Shown here piece by piece: positions 26,073 through 34,300 of a stretch of 64,000 nucleotides of DNA. This DNA comes from Cupriavidus sp. WGlv3. Lineage in GTDB: Bacteria; Pseudomonadota; Gammaproteobacteria; Burkholderiales; Burkholderiaceae. The DNA is taken from contig NZ_JALHRX010000020.1 of assembly GCF_023952475.1 (NCBI RefSeq), positions 33,365-97,364 of the forward strand, given 5' to 3'. Numbering within the stretch: position 1 is the stretch's first letter; each line of letters opens with the position of its first letter. Both the position numbers and the translations under genes were made by a program. The notes under the pieces are model-generated. The model was not told the DNA's origin and did no database searches. It saw only the letters and a list, made by a program, of their open reading frames with translations.

Positions 26073-27115
26073 TGGCAAGCACCACTAACGCAACGCGGCC
26101 GCTGCTCGCGTATGGACTGCTGCTGGCGGCCCTGCTGCTCGCGCCCTGGCTGGGCGCCTACCCGGTGCTGGTGATGAAGCTGCTGTGCTTCGCGCTGTTC
26201 GCCTGTGCCTTCAACCTGCTGCTGGGCTATACCGGGCTGGTGTCGTTCGGCCATGCCGCCTTCTTCGGCGGCGCGGCCTACGCCTGCGGCTACGCGATGA
26301 AGTCGCTGCAGCTCACGCCGGAACTGGCGCTGCTGGGCGGCACCGCCTTCGGCGCCCTGCTGGGGCTGGTGTTCGGCGCGCTGGCGATCCGCCGCCAGGG
26401 CATCTACTTCGCCATGATCACGCTGGCGCTGGCGCAGATGTTCTACTTCTTCTGCCTGCAGGCACCGGTCACCGGCGGCGAAGACGGCATGCAGGCGGTG
26501 CCGCGCGGCGAGCTGTTCGGCGTGCTGCCGCTGGCGTCCGACCACACCATGTACTACGTCGTGCTGGCGATCACCGTGGCTGCCTTCCTCGGGATCATGC
26601 GCATCGTCGACTCGCCCTTCGGGCAGATCCTGCGGGCGATCAAGGAGAACGAGCCGCGCGCGGTCTCGCTGGGCTATGACGCGGACCGCTTCAAGCTGCT
26701 GGCGTTCGTGCTGTCGTCGGCGCTGGCGGGGCTGGCGGGGGCGCTCAAGACGCTGGTGCTGGGCTTCGCCACGCTGACCGATGTCCACTGGATGATGTCG
26801 GGCTCCGTGATCCTGATGACCCTGGTCGGCGGCATGGGCACCCTGTCCGGCCCGCTGGTCGGCGCGCTGGTCATCGTCGCGCTGGAGAACAAGCTGGGCG
26901 ATGCGGGCAACGCGCTGGCGGCGATGACCGGGATCGGCTGGTTCGATACGTTGGGCGAGTCGGTGAGCATGGTGACAGGGCTGATCTTCGTGGTCTGCGT
27001 GCTGACGTTCCGCCGCGGCATCATGGGCGAGATCCTGGCGCGGTCGCAGGCACGTCCGACGCTGCAGCACAATGCCGCGGCCACGCCAGGGACGGCACGC
27101 ACCAGCCAGGGTTAA
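26072..27115 (+). CDS. Liv-type ABC transporter permease (LivM-like)
   Basis: A 347-residue permease with the family motif LLLGYTGLVSFGHAAFFGGAAY and the coupling loop LVGGMGTLSGPLVGA. Two adjacent ATG codons occur (26069 and 26072); the second has the better spacing (five bases) from AAGGAG, so it is chosen. It is the last gene of the transporter operon and ends 24 bases before the first operator of the PicB operon. Confidence 0.9.
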   Translation: MASTTNATRPLLAYGLLLAALLLAPWLGAYPVLVMKLLCFALFACAFNLLLGYTGLVSFGHAAFFGGAAYACGYAMKSLQLTPELALLGGTAFGALLGLVFGALAIRRQGIYFAMITLALAQMFYFFCLQAPVTGGEDGMQAVPRGELFGVLPLASDHTMYYVVLAITVAAFLGIMRIVDSPFGQILRAIKENEPRAVSLGYDADRFKLLAFVLSSALAGLAGALKTLVLGFATLTDVHWMMSGSVILMTLVGGMGTLSGPLVGALVIVALENKLGDAGNALAAMTGIGWFDTLGESVSMVTGLIFVVCVLTFRRGIMGEILARSQARPTLQHNAAATPGTARTSQG

Positions 27116-27139
27116 CGAGGATATTTCGCCCCCAAAACA

Positions 27140-27174
27140 TCAGTACACTGATACTCATATACTCAGCATACTGA
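27140..27174 (+). promoter_or_regulatory. Paired PicR-type operators flanking the picB promoter -10 box
   Basis: TCAGTACACTGA at 27140-27151 and TCAGCATACTGA at 27163-27174 start 23 bases apart. Between them lies TATACT (27158-27163), a near-consensus -10 box whose last base is the first base of the second operator. The -35 position is weak. Binding at either site would exclude RNA polymerase from the oxygenase operon. Confidence 0.78.
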
Positions 27175-27198
27175 CAAATTAGATTCACGGAGATGAAC

Positions 27199-27504
27199 AT
27201 GGCATGGATTCACATCGATGCGGCCGACACGCTGCAGAACGACGAGGTGATGCCGCTGACGCTGGGCGATCGCCAGCTTGCCGTCTATCGCAGCGATGAC
27301 GCGTACTTTGTCACCGACAACGTCTGCACGCACCAGTACGCGCTGCTGTCGGACGGCTACCTGGAAGACGGCTGCATCGAATGCCCGCTGCACCAGGCCC
27401 GCTTCGACATCCGCACCGGCAAGGCGATGTGCGCGCCCGCCACCGGCGATATCCGCACCTACCCGGTCAAGATCGAAGACAGCCGGGTGTGGGTCGAGTT
27501 GTAA
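27199..27504 (+). CDS. Rieske [2Fe-2S] ferredoxin of the 6-hydroxypicolinate oxygenase (PicB component)
   Basis: A 101-residue Rieske ferredoxin with ligands C43-x-H45 and C62-x2-H65 (CTHQYALL and CPLHQARFD). It passes electrons from the reductase encoded next to the oxygenase alpha subunit. The ATG at 27199 has GGAG six bases before it; an in-frame ATG two codons upstream touches the ribosome site and is rejected. First gene of the ferredoxin, reductase, alpha, beta operon. Confidence 0.88.
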   Translation: MAWIHIDAADTLQNDEVMPLTLGDRQLAVYRSDDAYFVTDNVCTHQYALLSDGYLEDGCIECPLHQARFDIRTGKAMCAPATGDIRTYPVKIEDSRVWVEL

Positions 27505-27515
27505 GGGAGCCGGTC

Positions 27516-28796
27516 ATGACACAGCACACGCCCATCCTGATCGTCGGCGCCGGCCAGGCCGGGGCCATGGCCGCCGCCGCGCTGCGCGGCCTTGGCCATG
27601 GCGGCCGCATCGTCATGGCAGGCGGCGAACGGCACGCGCCATACGAGCGCCCGCCGCTGTCCAAGTCCGTGCTCGCCGACGCCGCACAGGACGGCAAGAT
27701 CGGCGTGCACCCCGCCAGCTTCTATGCCGACCAGGGCATCGAGCTGCGGCTCGGCACCTGCGTCACCGCGCTCGATGCCGCGCGGCAAGTCGCGCACCTG
27801 GCCGACGGCAGCGCCATCGGCTATGGCGCCTGCCTGCTCGCCACCGGCGGCAATGCCCGCGCGCTGCCCGCGCTGCCGCCCGGCACGCCCCATGTGCATT
27901 ACCTGCGCTCGCTGGACGACGCGGCGCGCCTGCGCGACGCCATGCAGCGCGCAGGCGAACTTGTGGTGATCGGCGGCGGCTTCCTTGGCCTGGAGACCGC
28001 TTCGACCGCTGCAGGCATGGGCCTGAAGGTCACGCTGGTCGAGAGCGCGGACCGCCTGCTGGGTCGCGCGCTGCCGCCGGAGCTTGGCGCATGGCTGGCG
28101 GATCGGGTGCGGGCGCAAGGCGTGACCCTGCGTCTTGGTTGCGGCATCGCTCACTGCGAGGTCCAGGGCGATGGCGTGCAAATGCGGTTCGACGACGGCT
28201 CCGCGCTGCCCGCTGCGCTGGTGGTGGTCGCGATTGGCCTGACACCGGAAGTGGCGCTCGCCGCCGGCGCTGGCCTGGCGCTGCATTCGCAGAATGGCGG
28301 CATCCAGGTCGACGAAAAGTGCCGCACCAGCGCGCCGTCGATCTATGCCGCTGGCGACTGCTGCAGCCAGTACCAGCCGCTGTTCGGCGCCGAGATGCGG
28401 CTCGAGTCCTGGCAAAGCGCCAATGAACAGGCGCGCATCGCGGCGGCGGCGATGCTGGGCGTGGCGGCGGAGCCCGCGGCGCTACCGTGGTTCTGGACCG
28501 ACCAGTTCGGATGCAACGTGCAGATGCTCGGCGCCGCGCATCCGGATCTCCGCTATGCCTGGCGCGGTATCGCGGCCCACGATGCCGCCGCCCCGAAGTT
28601 CATGCTGCTCGGCACCCGACACGGCCGCCTGCGCCATGCCATTGCCGTGAATGCCGGCGGCGACCTGCGCCAGCTGCGCGCACTGGTCGGACACGACGTC
28701 TCGGCGCACCTGGCACGCCTGTGCGACGACACATTGCCGCTGCGGCAGGTCGTGCGCGAACGGCAGGCGGAAGCAGACAGCTCCATCACACTCTGA
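27516..28796 (+). CDS. Ferredoxin reductase of the Rieske oxygenase (PicB component)
   Basis: A 426-residue FAD/NAD(P)H-dependent reductase of the BphA4/ThcD type. The FAD-binding motif is GAGQAG (residues 11-16), NAD-binding GGGFLGLE lies near residue 153, and the second FAD contact IYAAGDCC is present near residue 277. It starts 12 bases after the ferredoxin gene with GGGAG as ribosome site and supplies electrons to the Rieske ferredoxin. Confidence 0.88.
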   Translation: MTQHTPILIVGAGQAGAMAAAALRGLGHGGRIVMAGGERHAPYERPPLSKSVLADAAQDGKIGVHPASFYADQGIELRLGTCVTALDAARQVAHLADGSAIGYGACLLATGGNARALPALPPGTPHVHYLRSLDDAARLRDAMQRAGELVVIGGGFLGLETASTAAGMGLKVTLVESADRLLGRALPPELGAWLADRVRAQGVTLRLGCGIAHCEVQGDGVQMRFDDGSALPAALVVVAIGLTPEVALAAGAGLALHSQNGGIQVDEKCRTSAPSIYAAGDCCSQYQPLFGAEMRLESWQSANEQARIAAAAMLGVAAEPAALPWFWTDQFGCNVQMLGAAHPDLRYAWRGIAAHDAAAPKFMLLGTRHGRLRHAIAVNAGGDLRQLRALVGHDVSAHLARLCDDTLPLRQVVRERQAEADSSITL

Positions 28797-28809
28797 GAGG
28801 ACCCCACAC

Positions 28810-30099
28810 ATGTACCAGACACAAGCGGTGATCCAGCACACGCTCGGCAAGAAGAACCCGGCACTGGATGAATGCCGCTGGCCCGAGGACGGGCTGCACT
28901 ACATCCCGGACTGGGTCTACACCAGCCAGGCCGTCCATGACCTGGAACTGCAGAAGATCTTCCGCGGGCGCTCGTGGAACTATGTCGCGCTGGAAGCCGA
29001 AATCCCGAACGCGGGCGACTTCAAGCGCTCGTATGTCGGCGCGACGCCGGTGGTCGTGTCGCGCGCCGAGGACGGCTCGATCAACGTGTTCGAGAACCGC
29101 TGCGCGCACCGCGGCGCCGAGTTCTGCCGCCACAGCCAGGGCAACACCAAGGAATTCGTCTGCCCTTACCACCAGTGGTCCTATGACCTGAAGGGCAACC
29201 TCCAGGGCGTGCCGTTCAAGCGCGGCGTGAATCGCGCCGGCGGCATGCCTAAGGATTTCCGCAACGAAGACCACGGGCTGGTGAAGCTGCACGTAGCGAC
29301 GCGCAACGGCGTGATCTTTGCCTCCTACGCGCCCGACATGGAAAGCCTGGAAGACTACATGACGCCGGAGATCCTGAAGGACTTCGACGTGGTCTTCAAC
29401 GGCAAGCCGCTCAAGGTGCTTGGCTATTACAAGAACGAGCTGCCGTGCAACTGGAAGATGTACCACGAGAACCTGAAGGACCCGTACCACGCCACGCTGC
29501 TGCACTCCTTCCTGGTGGTGTTCGGCCTGTTGGTGGCTGGCAATGAGTCGGCCATGATCGCCGACCCCGTGCATGGCCGCCACGGCACCATGGCATCGGC
29601 CAAGAAGGAAGACAAGTACGCGGCCGTCAGCGACGAGAACAAAAAAGAGATGCGCTCGTACCACGAAGGCATGCGCCTGGAGGACGAGCGCTTCCTGGAG
29701 TACGTGCGCGAGTTCGACTCGCCGTGGTCGGTGACGATGCAGACGATCTGGCCGAACCTGATCGTGCAGCGCGAGATGAACACGCTGGGCGTGCGCCAGA
29801 TCGTGCCCAACGGCCCCGACAGCATGCTGATGCTGTGGACCATGTTCGGCTACGAGGACGACACCGAGGAAATGACGCAGCACCGCCTGCGCCAGGGCAA
29901 CCTGATGGGCCCCGCCGGCTTCCTCGGGCTGGAAGACAACGAGGCGATGAAGTTCGTGCAGGAAGGCGTGCGCCGCTCCAGCAGCGACCTCAACGTGCTC
30001 AAGCTGGACGCGCAGCAGATCGGCACGTCTAGCTCGCTGATCTCCGAATCCGCGATCCGCGCGATGTACCAGTACTACCGCGGCGTGATGGGGTTCTGA
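28810..30099 (+). CDS. picB: Rieske oxygenase alpha subunit, predicted 6-hydroxypicolinate 3-hydroxylase (PicB)
   Basis: A 429-residue ring-hydroxylating oxygenase large subunit. The Rieske cluster ligands are C98-x-H100 and C118-x2-H121. The mononuclear iron site is D224-P-Y-H227-x4-H232. The family makes cis-diols or, on hydroxypyridines, net monooxygenation. In the Alcaligenes pic pathway a four-component enzyme of this type hydroxylates 6-hydroxypicolinate at C3, and all four components are present here in one operon. Salicylate- or anthranilate-type substrates are alternatives from sequence alone, but the linked PicC and NicX genes favour 6-hydroxypicolinate. Confidence 0.83.
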   Translation: MYQTQAVIQHTLGKKNPALDECRWPEDGLHYIPDWVYTSQAVHDLELQKIFRGRSWNYVALEAEIPNAGDFKRSYVGATPVVVSRAEDGSINVFENRCAHRGAEFCRHSQGNTKEFVCPYHQWSYDLKGNLQGVPFKRGVNRAGGMPKDFRNEDHGLVKLHVATRNGVIFASYAPDMESLEDYMTPEILKDFDVVFNGKPLKVLGYYKNELPCNWKMYHENLKDPYHATLLHSFLVVFGLLVAGNESAMIADPVHGRHGTMASAKKEDKYAAVSDENKKEMRSYHEGMRLEDERFLEYVREFDSPWSVTMQTIWPNLIVQREMNTLGVRQIVPNGPDSMLMLWTMFGYEDDTEEMTQHRLRQGNLMGPAGFLGLEDNEAMKFVQEGVRRSSSDLNVLKLDAQQIGTSSSLISESAIRAMYQYYRGVMGF

Positions 30100-30127
30100 A
30101 CGCGGCCTGACGGGAATCCAAAAGCCT

Positions 30128-30652
30128 ATGAAACCGATGAACTACTCCCTCTATCGCGAGAGCACCCTCGGCACCGCGCGCGCGATCGAACTGCGGCTGG
30201 AGATCGATGCCTTCCACGCGGACTATTGCGCGGCACTGGACGCCGGCATGGTCGAGCACTGGCCGGGCTTCTTCACCGACGATGCGCTCTACCGCATCAC
30301 CGCGCGCGAGAACGCCGAACGCAACCTGCCGGTCGGGCTGGTGTATGCCGAAGGCATCGGCATGATGCGCGACCGCGCCGCGGCGATCGCCAGTACGCAG
30401 ATGTTCGCGCCGCGCTACAACCTGCACCTGGTGACCAATACCCGGGTCAGCGATGAAACCGCCGACGGCGACATCGTGGCGCAGGCCAATTTCATGCTGT
30501 TGCAGACGCTGGTGGAGGGGCCCACCACGATCCATCTCGCCGGCACCTATCACGACCGCTTCCGCCGCCAGGGCGGCAGGCTGCTGCTGCGCGAGCGGCA
30601 GGTGGTGTATGACACCACCATCATCGCGAACGACCTGGTCTATCCGGTCTGA
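30128..30652 (+). CDS. Rieske oxygenase beta subunit (PicB component)
   Basis: A 174-residue NTF2-fold small subunit of ring-hydroxylating oxygenases, with typical stretches LRLEIDAFHADYCAALD and MFAPRYNLHLVTNTRV. It stabilises the alpha3beta3 hexamer and has no cofactor. It is the last gene of the operon and is followed by a strong terminator. Confidence 0.87.
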   Translation: MKPMNYSLYRESTLGTARAIELRLEIDAFHADYCAALDAGMVEHWPGFFTDDALYRITARENAERNLPVGLVYAEGIGMMRDRAAAIASTQMFAPRYNLHLVTNTRVSDETADGDIVAQANFMLLQTLVEGPTTIHLAGTYHDRFRRQGGRLLLRERQVVYDTTIIANDLVYPV

Positions 30653-30671
30653 GCCACATCGTCATGCAACA

Positions 30672-30700
30672 AGGCGGGCCTTTGCGCCCGCCCCTTTTTT
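30672..30700 (+). terminator. Intrinsic terminator of the oxygenase operon
   Basis: GGCGGGC (30673-30679) pairs with GCCCGCC (30686-30692) and is followed by CCTTTTTT. It lies between the convergent oxygenase beta gene and the MarR gene and ends the operon. Confidence 0.9.
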
Positions 30701-30703
30701 CGC

Positions 30704-31246
30704 CTACATGCTTCGCAATACCGTGCGACTGTACTGGTTATTGGCTTCCACCAGCGTCGCCAGCAAGTCCATGAAGACCTCGCGCTGCGCCGGCTTCAGC
30801 GGCGCCAGCATGCGTTCCTGCGCGCGCGCCATGTCGGCACGCAGCGACGTGACCACGCTCTTGCCTTCGCGCGTCAGGTGGACGTGGCGCGTGCGCCTGT
30901 CCGCAGGGTTTTCGTGCCGCTCGACCAGGCCGCGCTCTTCGAGCCGGCGCACCACATCCATGGTCGTGGTGCGGTCAAGGCCCACTTCCTGCCCCAGCGA
31001 GGTCTGGTCCAGTCCGGGCAGGACCGACAACACGGTCAGGATGGCGTACTGGACCGGCGTGACATTGGGCGACTTGCATTCCTCGAAGAACATCGCCACG
31101 TGGATCTGGTGAAGCCGCCGCACCAGAAACCCGGGACGTGCCCAGAGGAGCTCCTTGGCCGGATCCGCTTCCGGCGCCGCAGTTGCCGGGCTGCCGCTTC
31201 CACTCGTTGCACTGCGCTTTGCTCTCGAAGCCATCGCCTTCACCAT
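30704..31246 (-). CDS. picR: MarR-family regulator, predicted pic repressor PicR
   Basis: A 180-residue MarR protein with a basic N-terminal extension of about 40 residues and a winged-helix core (QTSLGQEVGLDRTTTMDVVRR recognition region, then RHVHLTREGKSVV wing). MarR proteins bind short palindromes as dimers and are released by aromatic ligands. Its position at the end of the locus, the matching palindromes before each pic unit and a half-conserved copy before its own start all support PicR. The inducer is probably picolinate or 6-hydroxypicolinate (inference). The ATG at 31246 has only a weak ribosome site; ATG 31234 is an alternative. Confidence 0.85.
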   Translation of the reverse strand: MVKAMASRAKRSATSGSGSPATAAPEADPAKELLWARPGFLVRRLHQIHVAMFFEECKSPNVTPVQYAILTVLSVLPGLDQTSLGQEVGLDRTTTMDVVRRLEERGLVERHENPADRRTRHVHLTREGKSVVTSLRADMARAQERMLAPLKPAQREVFMDLLATLVEANNQYSRTVLRSM

Positions 31247-31250
31247 TTTG

Positions 31251-31269
31251 TATGCACACTGACAGTATA
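31251..31269 (-). promoter_or_regulatory. picR -10 box and imperfect PicR operator
   Basis: On the minus strand TATACT (complement of 31264-31269) is followed two bases later by TCAGTGTGCATA (complement of 31251-31262), in which only the first half-site TCAG is conserved. The geometry repeats that of the picB promoter, and suggests weak autoregulation. Confidence 0.5.
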
Positions 31270-31343
31270 TATGAGGCAAGGTCACGGCGATCCTCCCAAA
31301 TCGGTCGCAACCCATGGCACAAAGGTCCCTGAACGCCGCGGCG

Positions 31344-32027
31344 TCAACGCGCGCCGGCGTCGCGAAGAATGCGCTCGATCTGCGTATAGCCGCGCTGGCG
31401 CGCATGCTGCAGCGGCGTGACGCCGTCGCCGTCGGCCAGGTTCACATTGGCCCCGGCCTGGACCAGCAGGCGCACGATCTCGGTATGGGCGGCGCCGCCG
31501 TTGCCGAGGATGATGGCCTCGAGCAAGGCGGTCCACTTGAGCCGGTTCACGTGGTCCACCGCCACGCCGGCCGCGATCAGCATGCGCACGGTCTCGACAT
31601 GGCCGCGCTCGGCAGCAGGGATCAGCGCGGTGCCGCCGTAGCGGTTGGTGCTGCGCAGGTCGGCGCCGTGCGCCAGTGTCAGCCGCAGGATCTCGTTGTG
31701 GCCGCGCGCGCCGGCATACAGGTAGGGACTGTCGTGGATCGCGTCCTGCGCGTTCACGTTGGCGCCGGCATCGATCAGCACCTGCGCCGCCTGCACGCGG
31801 TTGTGGTGCGTGGCCAGCAGCAGCGCGGTGCGTCCCTGCCCGTCGCGCGCGTCGATGCTGGCGCCCTGGGCCAGCAGCGCGCTGACCTGCGCGGCGTCGC
31901 CGCGCGCCGCGGCCTCGCGCAGTTGTTGCTCGGGCGTTGCGCTCGCGGCGGCGGGAACGGATGTCAGCATGGCGATGAACAGGGACAGGGACAGGGACAG
32001 GGAAATGAACAGGCGCGCCACCAGCAT
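31344..32027 (-). CDS. Exported ankyrin-repeat protein
   Basis: A 227-residue protein with a Sec-type signal peptide (residues 1-27, cleavage probably after PAAASA) and five to six ankyrin repeats, for example GRTALLLATHHNRVQAAQVLI and GVTPLQHARQRGYTQIERIL. Ankyrin repeats mediate protein binding; the partner is unknown and it would act in the periplasm. The start at 32027 follows AAGGA; an extension to 32177 reads through low-quality sequence. The hydrophobic core of the signal is built from a four-copy tandem hexanucleotide. Confidence 0.82.
   Translation of the reverse strand: MLVARLFISLSLSLSLFIAMLTSVPAAASATPEQQLREAAARGDAAQVSALLAQGASIDARDGQGRTALLLATHHNRVQAAQVLIDAGANVNAQDAIHDSPYLYAGARGHNEILRLTLAHGADLRSTNRYGGTALIPAAERGHVETVRMLIAAGVAVDHVNRLKWTALLEAIILGNGGAAHTEIVRLLVQAGANVNLADGDGVTPLQHARQRGYTQIERILRDAGAR
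31980..32003. repeat. Four-copy tandem hexanucleotide CAGGGA in a signal-peptide coding region
   Basis: Four perfect copies of CAGGGA read on the minus strand as TCCCTG, coding Ser-Leu four times in the hydrophobic core of the ankyrin protein signal peptide. Gain or loss of a unit keeps the frame and changes helix length by two residues. Confidence 0.9.
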
Positions 32028-32245
32028 GTGGAATCCTTCAGGGATACATCGGCCGCATTCTGGCACGCCGCCCGCGCCACGCGAAGTTAAGGATTCGACT
32101 GCGCGCCAGTGCCAACGGCAATAGCAGCCGGCGCCCGAATACGCTCTATAACAACCCGCGCCACCGTGTCCGCGCACGCTGTCCTATAGTCGCGAGGCCC
32201 GCATCATGTCCGCCTGCGCGGGCCAGGCCTGACCGGAGACAACGC

Positions 32246-32713
32246 GTGTCGACAACCGAAGCCTATCTGCTGGATTCCATCCGCCTCGCCATGGAGAACG
32301 TGCGCGAGCGCAATACCTGGCCCTTCGGCGCCGTGGTGGTCAGGGACGGCACGGTGCTGGCCCGCGCGGTCAACGAAGTCGATGCCACTTGCGACCCCAG
32401 CGCGCATGCCGAGATGCAGGCGGTGCGCGCCGCCAGCCGCGCGCTGGGCAAGCCCGACCTGAGCGGCTGCACCGTGTACGCCAGCGGCTATCCCTGCCCG
32501 ATGTGCCTGACCGCGATGTACCTGGCCGGGGTCGAGGCGGTCTACTACGCGTATTCCAACGAGGACGGCGCCCCTTACGACCTGTCGGCCGAGCGCGGCT
32601 ACGTCGAGCTGGCCCGTCCGCTCGAGCAGCGCGAGATGAAGCTGGCCTACGTGCCGGCCCGCGACCACGGCGTCGACCTGTATGAAGCCTGGCGCGCGCG
32701 TCAGGCCCGGTAA
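32246..32713 (+). CDS. Nucleoside/nucleobase deaminase, guanine deaminase-like
   Basis: A 155-residue zinc-dependent cytidine deaminase-fold enzyme with H54-A-E56 and C84-P-M-C87 forming the zinc site and proton shuttle. The length and the YASGYPCPMCLTAMYLAGV stretch fit the small GuaD-type guanine deaminases and related nucleobase deaminases better than tRNA adenosine deaminase. It would act in the cytosol on purine salvage. Starts with GTG after CGGAGA. A terminator-like hairpin follows. The precise base is not certain. Confidence 0.82.
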   Translation: MSTTEAYLLDSIRLAMENVRERNTWPFGAVVVRDGTVLARAVNEVDATCDPSAHAEMQAVRAASRALGKPDLSGCTVYASGYPCPMCLTAMYLAGVEAVYYAYSNEDGAPYDLSAERGYVELARPLEQREMKLAYVPARDHGVDLYEAWRARQAR

Positions 32714-32733
32714 GGGCGATATAGGGCATGACC

Positions 32734-32759
32734 GGGAGCGGACGGCTGCCGCTCCCTTT
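32734..32759 (+). terminator. Hairpin terminator after the deaminase gene
   Basis: GGGAGCGG (32734-32741) pairs perfectly with CCGCTCCC (32749-32756) around a seven-base loop, followed by TTT. The stem is strong but the T-tract is short. Confidence 0.65.
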
Positions 32760-33049
32760 GCCCACGATGCAGGCATGGCCATCGCCTTGTCACGTGGGCC
32801 GGCTAGTATGGGAATGACGGCGCTGCGACAGTGGGTCACATGTAACGGCCGGCGGCAGCGAGGAACCGCGCGCGGAGCCTCCCGTCAAACCAATGGATTG
32901 CGAGACACCGGCAGCGCTGCTGCATTGCAGCGCAACATGTGCAGCGCATGTGACCCCGTCGTCCCGACGATCGTATTACGCCTCCCCGCCGGCGCGATGT
33001 CGCCGCGCAGACTCCCAGCAAACGCCCCCCTCTAGCCAAGGAGACGAAC
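32760..33049. other. Gene-free structured intergenic region
   Basis: No gene is seen. A ten-base perfect inverted repeat, GGGTCACATG (32833-32842) and CATGTGACCC (32947-32956), encloses a seven-pair hairpin GCGCTGC (32914-32920) / GCAGCGC (32927-32933). The region could be a small RNA or a regulator target before the small gene at 33050. Confidence 0.5.
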
Positions 33050-33259
33050 GTGCTGAGCCCGCATGAACTTGCCACGCTGCTATTGCTGAGCGATGGCCCC
33101 GATTCCCTCGATTCCACCGATTCCCGCCAGATCGATCCCATCGACCTCAAGGCCCTGGTCGACAAGCGATTCGTTCACCTCGAAGTCCTGCACGGCCGCC
33201 GCCAGGCGCCGCGCATCACCAGCCACGGCTATTCCATGCTCAAGGCCATGGGACGCTGA
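33050..33259 (+). CDS. Small protein of unknown function (69 aa), possible winged-helix half
   Basis: A 69-residue frame that starts with GTG and is preceded by a perfect AAGGAG ribosome site with good spacing, which argues that it is translated. It has no signal peptide or membrane segment. The order DLKALVDKRFVHLEVLHGRR followed by RITSHGYSMLKAMG resembles the end of a winged-helix domain (turn, wing, T-x-x-G). It is not recognised as a named family. It stands alone, with a structured intergenic region upstream. Confidence 0.65.
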   Translation: MLSPHELATLLLLSDGPDSLDSTDSRQIDPIDLKALVDKRFVHLEVLHGRRQAPRITSHGYSMLKAMGR

Positions 33260-33325
33260 GGCGGCGGCCCTGGCCAACGCGCGGCAAGCGCCGTCCGGCC
33301 CACTCGCAACAGCACGGAGGCCACC

Positions 33326-34021
33326 ATGACCACGGACCCGGCGCCTGATGCCGGGGTCCCGGCAGATCCCGACGCGGCGCGCCGCCGCTTCCTGCGCGAC
33401 CTGGGCCTGATGGCCGCGGCCGGCATCGCGCCCGGCACGGCGGCGGCGGCAACGCCCGCGGCCTGCCTGCTGACGCCGGCCGCCACCGAAGGCCCGTTCT
33501 ACCTGGACGATGCCCTGGTGCGCGCCGATATCCGCGACGGCCGTCCCGGCCAGCCCGTGCGGCTGCGCATCCGGGTGGTTGACGCCGGACGCGGCTGCGC
33601 GCCGGTGCCGGGTGCCCTGGTCAGCATCTGGCACTGCGATGCGCAGGGCCATTACAGCGGCGAAGGCCAGGCCGACCGGCAGGCGCGTTTCCTGCGCGGG
33701 GTCCAGCCGGCGGACAGCGACGGCGTCGCCACCTTCACCTCGATCTATCCCGGCTGGTACGCGCCGCGCGCCATCCATATCCACTTCAAGGTGCTGCTCG
33801 GGCGTGCGGAAGCGCTGACCAGCCAGCTGTATTTCAGCGACGCGCTCAACCGCGAAGTCCTGGGCAGCCATCCGGCCTACCGTGCGCACGGCGTGCCGGC
33901 GCGCGCCACCGTGCAGGACCCGATTGCGGGGCCGCGCCCCAACCTGATGGCAGTGCGCGAGGCCTCCGGCGCGCCGGGGATGCTTGAAGCCAGCTTCACG
34001 GTCGGCATCGCGCGCGCCTGA
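33326..34021 (+). CDS. Exported intradiol ring-cleavage dioxygenase
   Basis: A 231-residue intradiol dioxygenase with all four iron ligands: Y110 (GHYSG), Y145 (GWYAP), H151 and H153 (AIHIHFKV). The N-terminus has a twin-arginine-like signal (ARRRFLRDLGLMAAAGIAPG). It resembles the family of protocatechuate 3,4-dioxygenase beta-like secreted proteins found next to oxidative or lignin-related genes. It may act outside the cytoplasm on catechols or hydroxyquinols. No ring-cleavage pathway genes follow, so the substrate is unknown. Confidence 0.86.
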   Translation: MTTDPAPDAGVPADPDAARRRFLRDLGLMAAAGIAPGTAAAATPAACLLTPAATEGPFYLDDALVRADIRDGRPGQPVRLRIRVVDAGRGCAPVPGALVSIWHCDAQGHYSGEGQADRQARFLRGVQPADSDGVATFTSIYPGWYAPRAIHIHFKVLLGRAEALTSQLYFSDALNREVLGSHPAYRAHGVPARATVQDPIAGPRPNLMAVREASGAPGMLEASFTVGIARA

Positions 34022-34300
34022 GCCGGCGGCACGCCGCTCGTGCGCGGCCACGAAGTGCGCCGGCGCACACCGCGCGGGTAATCCCTAGATTGTGGTTGCC
34101 TGTGCCTTTCCTACCATGAAGGGAATCACGGGCCACCTGCCCGGCATCCCTGCCCGTCGGCAGGCCTGCCGCGCGTCCGCTGGCCCCGCATGCTCCAGTT
34201 TTTCCCGACTTTTCCGGTGTTCGCGTCAGTGGCGAGTAGCCTCGGTCCCCACGGCCGGCATGCTCGCGGGTAGTCCCACACTCATCAGAGGGAGACGGTC

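Noticed and set aside
34055..34068. Perfect 14-base palindrome GTGCGCCGGCGCAC between the intradiol dioxygenase and TRAP genes
   Set aside because: It is pure GC-rich sequence of a kind expected by chance here, with no T-tract or promoter context to give it a role.
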